This document shows positions 8,750 through 17,974 of a stretch of DNA of 64,000 nt, piece by piece. Origin of the DNA: Nitrospira sp. MA-1 (GTDB lineage: Bacteria; Nitrospirota; Nitrospiria; Nitrospirales; UBA8639); NCBI GenBank assembly GCA_032139905.1, contig JAQJDB010000007.1:1612001-1676000 (forward strand), given 5' to 3'. Position 1 is the stretch's first letter. Each line of letters begins with the position of its first letter. The notes beneath the pieces were generated by a model. The model was given only the letters and a program-made list of their open reading frames with translations. It had not been told where the DNA came from and searched no databases. The translations under genes and the position numbers were made by a program.

Positions 8750-9452
8750 TGTTTATTTTATTGAGGCATGGATTCCTTCTTGGAAGGAGACTTGCCATGG
8801 AAGCCGACCACGCGGCGGCTGTCGCCACACTCGCGACCAAAACCCAATGTGTGGCCCACACCCTTAAGCAGGGACTAACATGGGGGCTGGGTCACACTAT
8901 CACGTTACTGTTGTGTGGCTCGATGGTGTTCCTTCCGGAATCTGCGGTTCCGGAGCGATTGGCTAACTGGCTGGAATTGGTCGTTGGCGCCATGCTGGTA
9001 GGACTGGGAGGCGATGAATTACGGAAAATCATACAAGAGCGTATACATGTTCATGAACACCATCACCAGCCTCCGCACCTTCATGCCCAATCCCACCGGG
9101 AAAAACTCAATCACCGAAAGACTGACCATCAACATTCACATTCAACCGCATTTCCCTACCGCACGTTGTTTGTAGGATTGATGCACGGAATGGCGGGGTC
9201 CGCCGCACTCATATTTCTGACACTCTATTAAACGGTTTCTCCGCTACCAGGAATTATTTACATTTCTATATTCGGTTTTGGATCAAGGTGGGAATGGCCT
9301 CATTCTCGATGGGCATCGCCATCCCTCTTCGATATTCATCCCGCTCAATACGTTGGCTGCACAAGGTTCTTTTGCTGACCTTAAGCTTTAATTTCGTTTT
9401 TCGGCTTCCGATCGCTTCCATACAGGGAAGCAGTGGTCAACCCGCTGATTAG
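8749..9452 (+). pseudogene. Broken nickel/cobalt permease-like gene (UreH/NiCoT type)
   Basis: The open part (8749-9231, 160 residues) begins right on the hypB stop. It has a GRRLAMEADHAAAVATLAT segment (compare the H-x4-DH motif of nickel permeases), a GLTWGLGHTITLLL helix, a histidine-rich cytoplasmic loop (HVHEHHHQPPHLH) and GLMHGMAGSAALIFL. It then hits TAA at 9229-9231. The same frame continues with TVSPLPGIIYISIFGFGS, as expected for the family. A one-base shift near 9288 then gives VGMASFSMGIAIPLRYS up to a TAG at 9450-9452. So two lesions, a stop and a frameshift, break the second half. Nickel import for the hyp system through this protein is probably lost unless the first half works alone. 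Confidence 0.78.
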
Positions 9453-9463
9453 AAATCAGCGGG
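9441..9463. terminator. Perfect 10-bp hairpin between convergent genes
   Basis: CCCGCTGATT at 9441-9450 pairs fully with AATCAGCGGG at 9454-9463 around a three-base loop. It lies between the end of the plus-strand permease relic and the end of the minus-strand acs. Neither side has a real T run, so it may be a bidirectional transcription end or an RNA 3'-end protector rather than a classic terminator. Confidence 0.5.
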
Positions 9464-9512
9464 CTCAGGAAAAAAGAATTGCTCAAAAATTGAAGAAGGA
9501 AGTAATCTGGCT

Positions 9513-11399
9513 TCACTCTTCCAATGTGGAAATATCCCCGGGATCCTGACCGAGTTCCTTGGCCTTTAAGACGCGGCGCATGATTTTGCCGGAGCGGGTT
9601 TTGGGAAGCGAGGGGACCACTTCAATTTCCCGGGGGACGGCGATCTTACCCAATTCCTGTAAGACATGGTCCTGCAAACTTTTAATGAGATCGGGCGTTT
9701 CCTCCTGCCCTTGCTTCAGGATGACAAAGGCTTTGATCTGTTCCCCGGCGGTCTGATGCGGTTTGCCTATGACGGCGGCTTCCACGACCGCTTCATGACT
9801 GACTAACGCGCTCTCGACTTCTGCCGTCCCGATGCGGTTGCCGGCGACTTTTACCACATCATCAGCTCGACCCATAAACCATAAATAGCCGTCCTCATCC
9901 TTATGACACACATCGCCTGCGGTATAGACGCCGGGGATGGTATTCCAATACAAAAGATAACGATCCGGTTCTTTGTAAATGGTCCGCATCATTGACGGCC
10001 AGGGTTTTTTGATGACGCCGAATCCTCCACCATGCTCTACGGTATTGCCTTTGCGGTCCATGACATCGGCTTCGATGCCTAAAAACGGACGGGTGGCTGA
10101 GCCGGGTTTGAGTGGCACGCAAGGGAGGGGTGTGACCATGATCATGCCGGTCTCTGTTTGCCACCAGGTATCCATGATGGGTTTGGTGCCACCCGTCACG
10201 CGATGGAACCATTCCCAGGCTTCCGGATTAATGGGTTCGCCCACTGATCCTAAAATTTTCAGGGAAGAGAGATCGTATTTTTTTGGCCAGTCCTCGCCAA
10301 ATTTCATCAGCAGCCGGATAGCCGTCGGCGTGGTATAGAAGATCGATACCCCATAGCGTTCAATGAGATCCCACCAGCGTCCGGGATTGGGATAGTCGGG
10401 TTTACCTTCTGCCGTTAAAATCGTGGCGCCGTTTAAGAGCGGACCATAGACGATGTAGCTGTGGCCGGTAACCCACCCCGGATCGGCTACGCAAAAATAG
10501 ACATCTTCATCTTTGAGGTCAAAGACATATTTCGTGGTGATATAAGTACCCACCATATAGCCGCCATGGACATGGACCACGCCTTTAGGTTTTCCCGTGG
10601 TTCCTGAGGTATAGAGGATGTACAAGGGCGTTTCGGAGTCTAACGCCTCAGCCTCACATTTTGGTGATTGATCTTTGAGCCAATCCTCCCAATCCAATTC
10701 TTTGGGAGCCTGAAGAGGGGAGGCTGATTGTTCTCGTTGGACGACAATGACTTTTTCCACTGAGAGACATTTGGCGACCGCTTCATCAACGACCGGCTTA
10801 AGGGGTATTTTTCTACTACGGTCATATCCCACATCTGCGGTGATGACCACTCGCGCCTCGCACGCTTCTATGCGTGCGGCCAACGCCGTGGCGCTAAAGC
10901 CGGAATAGACCACCGAATGAATGACCCCGATGCGGGCACAGGCCAGCATGGCAACGATTTGCTCGGGGATTTTCGGGAGATAAATCATGACCCTGTCGCC
11001 CTTGTTGAGGCCCAGGCTTTTGAGACCATTGGCGCACTTGTTGACCTGCCGATATAACTCGCCATAGGTCAGGATTCGTTCCTGACCTTCCTCTCCGACC
11101 CAAATGACGGCCACTTTGTTTTTTCGCCAGGTTTGGACATGGCGATCGAGACAGTTGTAGGCAATATTGCAGGTGCCTCCCACAAACCATTTAGCCCAGG
11201 GATAATTCCACTCCAACACTTTATTCCAGGGGGAAAACCAGTGAAGTTCTTTGGCAATGCCGTCCCAGAACTTTTCCGGATTCACGACAGACTGCATGTA
11301 CGCGGTTTCATAATCCTGAATATGAGCGTTGGCTGTTATGTCGGGGGAGGGAGGAATGACGCGGGTTGATCGTTGCAGGGTTTCAATATTTTCACTCAT
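9513..11399 (-). CDS. acs: Acetyl-CoA synthetase (AMP-forming)
   Basis: Acs activates acetate with ATP to acetyl-AMP and then acetyl-CoA, releasing pyrophosphate. The 628-residue protein has YTSGTTGKPKGVVHVHGG, WWQTETGM, the hinge and adenylate region YTAGDVCHKDEDGYLW and GRADDVVKVAGNRI, and the C-terminal PKTRSGKIMRR with Lys605, the residue controlled by acetylation in known Acs. An AGGAGG ribosome site precedes ATG 11399. The upstream neighbour on the same strand is an inorganic pyrophosphatase, which would pull the reaction forward. A decayed copy of this gene's 3' end lies at 626-1045. Confidence 0.97.
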   Translation of the reverse strand: MSENIETLQRSTRVIPPSPDITANAHIQDYETAYMQSVVNPEKFWDGIAKELHWFSPWNKVLEWNYPWAKWFVGGTCNIAYNCLDRHVQTWRKNKVAVIWVGEEGQERILTYGELYRQVNKCANGLKSLGLNKGDRVMIYLPKIPEQIVAMLACARIGVIHSVVYSGFSATALAARIEACEARVVITADVGYDRSRKIPLKPVVDEAVAKCLSVEKVIVVQREQSASPLQAPKELDWEDWLKDQSPKCEAEALDSETPLYILYTSGTTGKPKGVVHVHGGYMVGTYITTKYVFDLKDEDVYFCVADPGWVTGHSYIVYGPLLNGATILTAEGKPDYPNPGRWWDLIERYGVSIFYTTPTAIRLLMKFGEDWPKKYDLSSLKILGSVGEPINPEAWEWFHRVTGGTKPIMDTWWQTETGMIMVTPLPCVPLKPGSATRPFLGIEADVMDRKGNTVEHGGGFGVIKKPWPSMMRTIYKEPDRYLLYWNTIPGVYTAGDVCHKDEDGYLWFMGRADDVVKVAGNRIGTAEVESALVSHEAVVEAAVIGKPHQTAGEQIKAFVILKQGQEETPDLIKSLQDHVLQELGKIAVPREIEVVPSLPKTRSGKIMRRVLKAKELGQDPGDISTLEE

Positions 11400-11658
11400 T
11401 AGGTCTATTCCTCCTTAGTTACGCATTTTAGAACACCACCAAGAACGTGTCTTCTCAGCGAATTGGCTGACAAGCCCATTATGCTGCCCTTGGCTCGTTC
11501 CTTCAAGAGGGTAGGAATGAAAGTCCGTGATAAAGAGATGGAAAGTGAATAAGGATTGGAGGCGATGAATATGAGAACCGTCGCTGACCGAAAGCTGGTT
11601 GCCATTTTTTGAAAAACGAGATTGGGGAAATTCAATGGGTTGAGAGGGACTGGTTATC

Positions 11659-12348
11659 TCAATTAAGAGCGTGGCGGGGTTTTGCGAGTTGGGCCTGTAT
11701 GTGTCCATATTTGCCGGCGTAATCCTGTTGACTCCGACGAATCACCTCATGGGCCTCCTCTCGACCATAGACATGCGTGATTTCGCAATTCTTTTTTTGC
11801 GAGCCGGGAGCATCTTTGTAGGTCAGGAAGTAATGCATGAGGCGTTCGACAAAGTGAACCGGACAGGCTTTGATGTCTGTCCATTGTTCATGGAGGGCAT
11901 CGCCTTTGAGAACCGCCACAATTTTATCATCGGCTTCATCCCCATCGATCATCCGCAAGCCACCTATGGGAATAGCTTGCAGCAACACGTCCCCATGGAT
12001 AATGCTTTTCTCCGTCAGGACACAAATGTCTAATGGATCCAGATCGCCGACGAGGCCAGGCCGATTGGTACAACCGGCGCTGAATTCCGCGACTGATTGA
12101 CCGCAATAGGTTTGCGGAATTAATCCGTACAGCGTGGGGCACACATTGGAATAGCGCTGAGGCCGATCTACGCGCAAATGGCCTGATTTTTTATCCAATT
12201 CATATTTGACGGTGTCCGTGGGTACAATTTCGACATAAACCGTGACGGTGAATGGTGCCTCTGCTCCTATTTCGACACCGTGCCAGGGATGCGATTTACA
12301 GGGGAACCCAAAGTTTTGCCAAATGGAGAAAAATTCTTGTTCATTCAT
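11659..12348 (-). CDS. ppa: Inorganic pyrophosphatase, family I
   Basis: This soluble enzyme hydrolyses pyrophosphate to phosphate with Mg. The 229-residue protein shows VEIVPTDTVKYELDKKSG, YGLIPQTYCG and the family signature GDLDPLDICVL near residue 113, with the metal-binding aspartates in place. It is longer than the usual 175-residue bacterial enzyme and has a shorter N-terminal approach to the barrel and an extended C-terminal helix region. It is transcribed toward acs about 260 bases downstream, which makes sense because Acs produces pyrophosphate. The 259-base spacer to acs holds no convincing gene. Confidence 0.9.
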   Translation of the reverse strand: MNEQEFFSIWQNFGFPCKSHPWHGVEIGAEAPFTVTVYVEIVPTDTVKYELDKKSGHLRVDRPQRYSNVCPTLYGLIPQTYCGQSVAEFSAGCTNRPGLVGDLDPLDICVLTEKSIIHGDVLLQAIPIGGLRMIDGDEADDKIVAVLKGDALHEQWTDIKACPVHFVERLMHYFLTYKDAPGSQKKNCEITHVYGREEAHEVIRRSQQDYAGKYGHIQAQLAKPRHALN

Positions 12349-12520
12349 AAAAATTTTCCAGGTGTGGGATGAGTAAGCCCAGTCAGGGCGTCATGACCTC
12401 CACTAGCTTTCGGTCTGAGACTTCTTCATCTTAACCGGCCACCCGTGCGGGGGATGTGCTGTTACGTATCGGAAAGGAACAAAGAGAAACGAAAAGGATG
12501 TTCACCCACGCGAGTGGTGG

Positions 12521-14077
12521 TTACTTCTGATTCGTCTCAGGTTGATGGGCAGGGTGAAGCCAATCAAGAAAGGTTTTGACGGGATTAAAGTTGGCGCGGG
12601 GAATTTCCACGAAAATGGTGATCCAATGCGCCATTCCTCCATTCCACAGGCCTGGCCATTCCAAGGCTTTGAGTGGACGACCCTGGTAGGATTTCATGCC
12701 GATGAACCCCGTTCCGGGATCGACGAACTCCAGAAGGTTAAACGGATTGCCTTGAAAGTCACGGACTCCGCAGACCATATCAACCGGATTGAAATGGGTT
12801 CCAGAGGCAAACAACTTTTGCTGAGCTTCCGAATCCGGATTGACCTGTGATTGCTCGACGATTTGCCTGGATGGGGCATCCTCAGGGTGGGCCACCCAAA
12901 ATGGTCCTCCGCCCGGATCGCCCGTATTGGGTACGACACCACAGATCCGGATGGGACGGTCTAAATACTGTTTTAATAATGTGGCTTGATCGGGAAGTGC
13001 CAATTCTCGATACGATTGGGGAAGCGGGAGAAGGAGGTCTTGCAGGATACAGGCTTCGGCCTGGTGAACACTTTTTGCATCTGCGGGGAGCGAGCTGAGT
13101 TGTTCGATATGTTGAAACACATGTTGTTGAAGATCAACCAGATAGCCTCCTAAGGCCTTTCTCCATGCAACGATCGGATCTTTCAAATGGTCGGGGACGA
13201 CATTATCAATATTGGAAATGAATACAATGTCTCCCTGGTAGTCATTCAAATTTTCCAATAGGGCACCATGCCCTCCCGGTCGAAAAACCAGAGTGCCGTC
13301 CTCAGCTCGAAATGGCTGATTGCCAGTGTCCAGCGCGATGGTGTCGGTTGACGGTTTTTGAAAGGAAACCGTGCAATCGAGTTTCCACCCCTCTCTGGCC
13401 AAGGTCTGTCGGATGGTGTGGAGATGGTCCTCAATGGCCTGTTCATATTGAGGAGAAACGGTCAAATGAATTTTAATTGTATGTATTTGATCGGGCTGAT
13501 ATCTAAGGGCTTCATAAATATGTTCTTCCAGTGCGGTGCGCGGGCCTTCTGCGTATCGATGGAAAGAGAGCAGCGCCTTAGGCAATTCGGCATAGCCAAG
13601 TCCCGGCGTTTTCAGTACCGCCTGAAGAATCGTGTTGAGATCGTGTGTGTGCTGATCGGTAGGAGGGGGTTGTCCCTGCCCATGAAAATACTTTTCTAAG
13701 TCCGATATAAATGGAAAATCCTGCAAGCGGGTCCATGCCTGGTCGACAGCATGGGGAAGAGTCGACGTCTGATTGGAACGGAATTCCGATGAGGCCTCTT
13801 CGGACAAAAATTTGAGGAGGTCATTGAACATACGAGTGGCGGCTCCGGACGCAGGAATAAATTTACTGATCCGATCCGCCTGCCGGGCAGCTTCAAATTG
13901 TTGTTGATACTGCGGGAAGTGTTCGGGATTAAGTTGAATAATACCATCGTTCACCCGGCATGGACGGATGATGGTGATCGGTGGGACTCCATGACGCAAA
14001 CGCTGTAGTTGTGATTCCACTTGAAATGTGGAAATTCCACGACGTATTAATTCGAGATGATCCTCAGGGGTAAACAT
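12521..14077 (-). CDS. DUF4301 family protein
   Basis: The 518-residue protein belongs to the DUF4301 family, recognised by SKFIPASGAATRMFNDLL near residue 70 and by HGALLENLNDYQGDIVFISNIDN in the middle. These resemble the nucleotide-binding loop and metal site of sugar nucleotidyltransferases, and the family is usually described as that fold without a known substrate. A C-terminal segment with RPIRICGVVPNTGDPGGGPFW and CGVRDFQGN is also typical. It is the farthest-upstream gene of a minus-strand run with ppa and acs, 172 bases before ppa. No enzyme activity is claimed here. Confidence 0.82.
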   Translation of the reverse strand: MFTPEDHLELIRRGISTFQVESQLQRLRHGVPPITIIRPCRVNDGIIQLNPEHFPQYQQQFEAARQADRISKFIPASGAATRMFNDLLKFLSEEASSEFRSNQTSTLPHAVDQAWTRLQDFPFISDLEKYFHGQGQPPPTDQHTHDLNTILQAVLKTPGLGYAELPKALLSFHRYAEGPRTALEEHIYEALRYQPDQIHTIKIHLTVSPQYEQAIEDHLHTIRQTLAREGWKLDCTVSFQKPSTDTIALDTGNQPFRAEDGTLVFRPGGHGALLENLNDYQGDIVFISNIDNVVPDHLKDPIVAWRKALGGYLVDLQQHVFQHIEQLSSLPADAKSVHQAEACILQDLLLPLPQSYRELALPDQATLLKQYLDRPIRICGVVPNTGDPGGGPFWVAHPEDAPSRQIVEQSQVNPDSEAQQKLFASGTHFNPVDMVCGVRDFQGNPFNLLEFVDPGTGFIGMKSYQGRPLKALEWPGLWNGGMAHWITIFVEIPRANFNPVKTFLDWLHPAHQPETNQK

Positions 14078-14253
14078 AGGGTTATGTCTATCTCAGTGTG
14101 TCTCAAGAATGTTCGGAGAGATCACACCAGACAGGAGTTGTGTTTCAGGACGAAAAATGTCAAAATTTTGATGCTCTCAACCCGACGAATATCCAATTGT
14201 AAAGTGTCATGTCGGCTATGTCATGTTCATGAATTAAGTTAAGGAGAATAATC

Positions 14254-14691
14254 ATGATACCAGGCTTTAAAACGTTTCAAGGTCTCGCGGCATTAGGGGT
14301 TTTTCTGTTGGGAATTTCATCCGGTTGTTCCATCAAGGCGACATCCGATACCACTTCGGATGCCACCACCAATGTTTTGTCCTCCACCTCCGGCAAATCC
14401 TGGTGGACAGAAGATGGGCTTGTCAAACATGGGGAACATGCCAAAGCCTTTGTGGCGGTTAATTATGACACGCTCCTTCAAGAAATAGCCCAAGGTCACG
14501 GGGAGTATGTCCAGGCCTTCGGGACGATCTTAGGAGTCCAATCTCAACAACAGGCTCACTTTCAGGAATTAATTCAGAACGAGTATCCCGTGCTTGTTGA
14601 GATACCTATTTCACTTGGGGATGATCAGCTAAACAGGTTTATCGCCCATGCCCAGCAAGCAGGAACCCATGCTGCATCCTCAAATCTCTGA
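14254..14691 (+). CDS. DUF3015-like lipoprotein
   Basis: The 145-residue protein has a lipoprotein signal peptide with the lipobox GISSGC at about residues 20-25. The mature part includes VNYDTLLQEIAQGHGEYVQAFGTILGV and then FQELIQNEYPVL. This matches the C-terminal half of DUF3015 proteins (pattern: LAEDIAxGxGExLxxxAxxLGV). The N-terminal half of DUF3015 is missing or replaced by a Ser/Thr-rich linker. A good AAGGAG ribosome site precedes ATG 14254. It is probably anchored in the outer membrane; the role is unknown. Confidence 0.72.
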   Translation: MIPGFKTFQGLAALGVFLLGISSGCSIKATSDTTSDATTNVLSSTSGKSWWTEDGLVKHGEHAKAFVAVNYDTLLQEIAQGHGEYVQAFGTILGVQSQQQAHFQELIQNEYPVLVEIPISLGDDQLNRFIAHAQQAGTHAASSNL

Positions 14692-14790
14692 CCCTGGTAC
14701 CGTTAACAAACCGGACAGGGTTGTTTCCCTTTCGTGACATTCATCATTATCCAAATAGCAGTAAGGCCATTTGGAGGATGGAGGGCAGGG

Positions 14791-14961
14791 TCAAGGCTCT
14801 GCCCCTCCTTTTAAATAGCCCAGGCCAATCTTTACCGCACGCCTGGTGATTTCTGCCCATCTGGCTTCCGGATATTCCGCCAGGACCTTGGCGGCTTTTG
14901 CATCCTGAATGTCCAGGTCTTTCAACCGGATAATGCCATCTTCAATTGTTACATCAGCCAC
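14791..14961 (-). CDS. Small conserved-looking protein, 56 residues
   Basis: A longer frame begins at 15126, but the convincing start is GTG 14959-14961, which has an AAGGAGG ribosome site at good spacing. The product begins VADVTIEDGIIRLKDLDIQD and ends YLKGGAEP. It looks like a small soluble alpha/beta protein, acidic at the N-terminus and basic toward the C-terminus (WAEITRRAVKIGLGYL). I do not recognise the family. It stands alone on the minus strand between lipoprotein genes. The ribosome site is the main evidence that it is expressed. Confidence 0.6.
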   Translation of the reverse strand: MADVTIEDGIIRLKDLDIQDAKAAKVLAEYPEARWAEITRRAVKIGLGYLKGGAEP

Positions 14962-15052
14962 AATACATCCTCCTTGGTTTCCTGCATATCTCGAATGATG
15001 ATGAATAAAATTCGAGGTAAGACAGAGTAAGACGGTAAAAAGTCCAATTTTC

Positions 15053-15081
15053 TTGACAGGTTGTAGGTCCGATGCTAGCAT
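15053..15081 (+). promoter_or_regulatory. Sigma-70 type promoter of the LPP20 cluster
   Basis: TTGACA (15053-15058), a 17-base spacer and TAGCAT (15076-15081) lie 65 bases upstream of the first lipoprotein gene of the cluster at 15146. The -35 box is perfect. Confidence 0.6.
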
Positions 15082-15145
15082 TTTCTTGACTCGTCTGACA
15101 GGAAACTCTGTTAAAAATTTTCTCAAAAAAGGTTAGGTTACCCTA

Positions 15146-15718
15146 ATGATTGAACAAGCCCATGAAATGCGTCGGATTGTTCTCCGCATCGGAGGGTATG
15201 CTCTTCTTGCTTTCATGCTTGCGGCATGTGGAGGTCCTCCCAATTGGGTCAAGGAAGGATCGGGTGTCATGAATGCCGATGACTCCAAGTCTATTTATGG
15301 TGTCGGGGCGGTGGTCGGTGTGAAAAATGAACCACTCGCTTGGGAAACGGCTGAAAATCGCGCACGCGCCGAGTTGGCAAAAACCTTTCGCACCTATACG
15401 GCCTATCTCATGCAAGACTATGCCGCTTCAACTTCCGGGGGGAATTTCACCAAATCAACCGAAGAGCAAAACATAGAACGAGCGGTCAAGACTTTTTCAG
15501 CCGTAACCTTAAATGGAGTTCGCCCCATTGACCGTTACAAGGACGACGAGACCTCCACCTATTATGTGTTGACCAAGCTGTCTTTTGCGGAAATGAAAGA
15601 AGCGTTACAACAAGCGCAGGAACTGGACGAAGAGGTTCGGGATTTTGTGCGCAAGAACGCTGAAAAGGCTTTTAAAAAATTGGAAGAGGAAGAAGCCAAG
15701 CGCCCGGGAGGTCTTTGA
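15146..15718 (+). CDS. LPP20-family lipoprotein
   Basis: The 190-residue protein has a basic n-region, a hydrophobic segment and the lipobox LAAC, so it is a lipoprotein. After the lipobox comes the LPP20 pattern PNWVKEGSG ... YGVGAVVG ... AWETAENRARAELAKTF, with conserved alanine-rich and ExRAR spacing. A coiled, acidic C-terminus follows (KKLEEEEAKRPGG). ATG 15146 is used here; ATG 15167 would give a more typical signal peptide and neither has a strong ribosome site. It starts a four-gene lipoprotein operon. LPP20 proteins have been linked to envelope and flagellar functions in other bacteria, but the role here is not shown. Confidence 0.82.
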   Translation: MIEQAHEMRRIVLRIGGYALLAFMLAACGGPPNWVKEGSGVMNADDSKSIYGVGAVVGVKNEPLAWETAENRARAELAKTFRTYTAYLMQDYAASTSGGNFTKSTEEQNIERAVKTFSAVTLNGVRPIDRYKDDETSTYYVLTKLSFAEMKEALQQAQELDEEVRDFVRKNAEKAFKKLEEEEAKRPGGL

Positions 15719-15793
15719 TCCTGGTTAAGTGACGACATTTTGCCTTCTTGGTTTATCAACAACAAAGGAATCACCTTGCTCCCCTTACTCCGA

Positions 15794-16399
15794 ATGATCA
15801 AATCTTGCGCGATTGTTGTTCCCTGCCTTTCTCTCCTCTTGTTGGGCGGATGCGGAAAAGAAAAAAAGGTGACCAGGGTGGACCCCGGGCTCGTGACCGA
15901 TTTTAGTGGTCGGTGGAATGATACCGATTCCAAATTAGTTGCGGAAGCGATGATGAAAGAAATGGTCAGCCAACCCTGGTTGGAAAACTTTTCCACCCAA
16001 TTTAATCGGGTACCCACGGTCATCGTCGGGACCATTCTGAACAAAAGCCAGGAACATATCAATGTGGGCACCTTTATCACGGATTTGGAACGGGAAATGA
16101 CCAATTCTCAAAGGGTGCTATTTGTGGCGAGTAAAAGTGATCGCGAAGAAATTCGCCAGGAACGCCAGGAACAAGCCGTTCATGCTCGGGAAGATACTCA
16201 GAAACGCCCAGGCCAGGAACTGGGAGCGGATTTTATGATGAAGGGAACCATAAGTACGATTGTTGATGAATCCGATGGCGTGAAGGGAATCTATTATCAG
16301 GTTGATTTAGATTTGATTAATTTGGAGACCAATGTGAAATCCTGGTACGGACAGAAAAAAATCAAAAAAGTCGTCGAACGGAAACGTCTGCTGTTTTAA
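15794..16399 (+). CDS. LpoB-like lipoprotein (penicillin-binding-protein activator family)
   Basis: From ATG 15794 the protein has 201 residues with a signal peptide and the lipobox LLGGC. The frame also has a TTG at 15740, which would give an unusual N-terminus. The mature part follows the LpoB/COG3417 pattern: VTDFSGRWNDTDSKLVAEAMM, then RVPTVIVGTILNKSQEHINV, FITDLEREMTNS, LGADFMMKGTI and a final strand YYQVDLDLINLETNVKSW. In E. coli LpoB activates PBP1b, but proteins of this family next to LPP20 and COG3014 genes form a separate group of unknown target. It is the second gene of the lipoprotein operon. Confidence 0.82.
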   Translation: MIKSCAIVVPCLSLLLLGGCGKEKKVTRVDPGLVTDFSGRWNDTDSKLVAEAMMKEMVSQPWLENFSTQFNRVPTVIVGTILNKSQEHINVGTFITDLEREMTNSQRVLFVASKSDREEIRQERQEQAVHAREDTQKRPGQELGADFMMKGTISTIVDESDGVKGIYYQVDLDLINLETNVKSWYGQKKIKKVVERKRLLF

Positions 16400-16413
16400 C
16401 GCAATGTCCTCCG

Positions 16414-17961
16414 GTGAGCCATTTTCATCCCTCGTGGTTCTTGCGTAACCCTCATTCAGCCTTTCCTCAACGTTTTAAATTTTTCCCCATCTCTCCTTTT
16501 TCCTGTCGGCTCCATGAGGCGAACTGCTGGTCGTGGTGGCGCCTTGGTCTGCTCGGTTTTGTTTTTCTCCTCGCGGGATGCAACGGAACATTTTCCCATT
16601 ATAAGGAAGTCGACCACAGTCTCAAAGCGGGCAACCCTGACAAGGCCGTCACCCTGATTCAAGAAGCCGAAGATGACTATGGACGTAAAAACCGGCTTCT
16701 TTATCTGATGGACGAGGGAATGGTCCTGCATTTGGCCGGTCGGTATGAAGAGAGCAACACGGTCTTGGAAGAAGCCTATCTACTGGTTGAGGAACTGTAT
16801 ACAACACGGCTCCGGGATCAGGCTTCGGCGATTCTCATCAATGAGACCCAACTTCCTTTTGAAGGGGAGCCCTTTGAACATGTTCTGATCAACGTCATTA
16901 TGGGATTGAATTATGCGTTGTTACAAAATTGGAATGAGGCATTGGTCGAAGCACGCAGAATCGACCACCGGCTCAATGTTTTGAGTGACCGGGTAGAAGG
17001 CGATGCGTACAAGGAGGATCCGTTTGCCCGTTATCTGACCGGGGTGTTGTATGAAATTGCAGGGGATCTGAATAATGCCTATGTGGCGTATCGCAAAGCA
17101 GAAACCATTTATGACGAGACTCAGTCCTGGTCCAAGATGCCACTCCCGGATGGTCTGAAGACAGACCTGATGCGGGTAGCCGACATTCTCCATTTGTCAG
17201 AAGATCTTGAGGAGTATCGAACGAAATATCTTGAAATGGTCGATGAGGTCCCCCTACCTTATGATGCCGATATGGCTCAACTGATCGTGGTGAGCTACCA
17301 TGGTCGAAGTCCCAAAAAAGAGGATCTTTTCATAGACGTGCCCATTAGCCTGGATGCGCTGGCGTTGGTTGCCTTGGCTAAATCGGTCGGAGGACAAAGC
17401 ACACGATCAAACAGAGAAGGAGAGGCGCTGATCTATGGAATCCACGGGCAAATTGCTCGTGTGGCCCTACCTCGGCTCGTTCCACAACATACGAAGATTG
17501 CCTACAGCACCATCCAACTGACGGATGGAACGACGACCTTCGACGCGCGCTCCCAACGAGTGTACGATATTGATGCCGTCGCAGAAAAGAATTTGGATGA
17601 CGAGTATGCCACTCTGGTTTTGAGGGCTGTGGCTCGAACCGCCATAAAAATGGCAGCGGCGGAAGGAATAGGAATCGGCGCCCGGTCCGCGGTATCCAAA
17701 AATTCACAAGATTGGGTTGGGCTCGTCGCGGTTATTCTGGCTCGAATTTTCGTGCTAATGACTGAAGAAGCCGATATCCGCTCATGGCGGACTTTGCCGG
17801 GAGAAATTCACTTAACCCGCCTGTGGATTCCAGCGGGATCCTATAACCTCATGGTGAACGCGGTTGATCGGCAGGGACGGGTCATTGGACAGCCGAATAC
17901 CGACCAACTGGATTTTCGGAGCGGAGAGGTTCGGTTGTTGCTCCGGCAGTATTCGGAATAA
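16414..17961 (+). CDS. COG3014-like TPR-rich lipoprotein
   Basis: The 515-residue protein is a probable lipoprotein: a late hydrophobic segment ends in FLLAGC near residue 56, after a long N-terminal extension if GTG 16414 is the true start. The mature protein begins with TPR-like helices (SLKAGNPDKAVTLIQEAE, LALGRYEESNTVLEEAY-type repeats, VIMGLNYALLQNWNEALVEARRIDHRL), then a middle alpha/beta region and a C-terminal immunoglobulin-like part (WRTLPGEIHLTRLWIPAGSYNL). This arrangement matches COG3014 proteins, which travel with LpoB-like and LPP20 lipoproteins. The shared neighbourhood suggests one envelope complex; its function is not established. Confidence 0.78.
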   Translation: MSHFHPSWFLRNPHSAFPQRFKFFPISPFSCRLHEANCWSWWRLGLLGFVFLLAGCNGTFSHYKEVDHSLKAGNPDKAVTLIQEAEDDYGRKNRLLYLMDEGMVLHLAGRYEESNTVLEEAYLLVEELYTTRLRDQASAILINETQLPFEGEPFEHVLINVIMGLNYALLQNWNEALVEARRIDHRLNVLSDRVEGDAYKEDPFARYLTGVLYEIAGDLNNAYVAYRKAETIYDETQSWSKMPLPDGLKTDLMRVADILHLSEDLEEYRTKYLEMVDEVPLPYDADMAQLIVVSYHGRSPKKEDLFIDVPISLDALALVALAKSVGGQSTRSNREGEALIYGIHGQIARVALPRLVPQHTKIAYSTIQLTDGTTTFDARSQRVYDIDAVAEKNLDDEYATLVLRAVARTAIKMAAAEGIGIGARSAVSKNSQDWVGLVAVILARIFVLMTEEADIRSWRTLPGEIHLTRLWIPAGSYNLMVNAVDRQGRVIGQPNTDQLDFRSGEVRLLLRQYSE

Positions 17962-17974
17962 AAGGATTTTTGTG

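Noticed and set aside
11405-11708. Minus-strand frames in the acs-ppa spacer (76 and 97 residues)
   Set aside because: No ribosome site, odd composition, and overlapping frames; treated as spacer.
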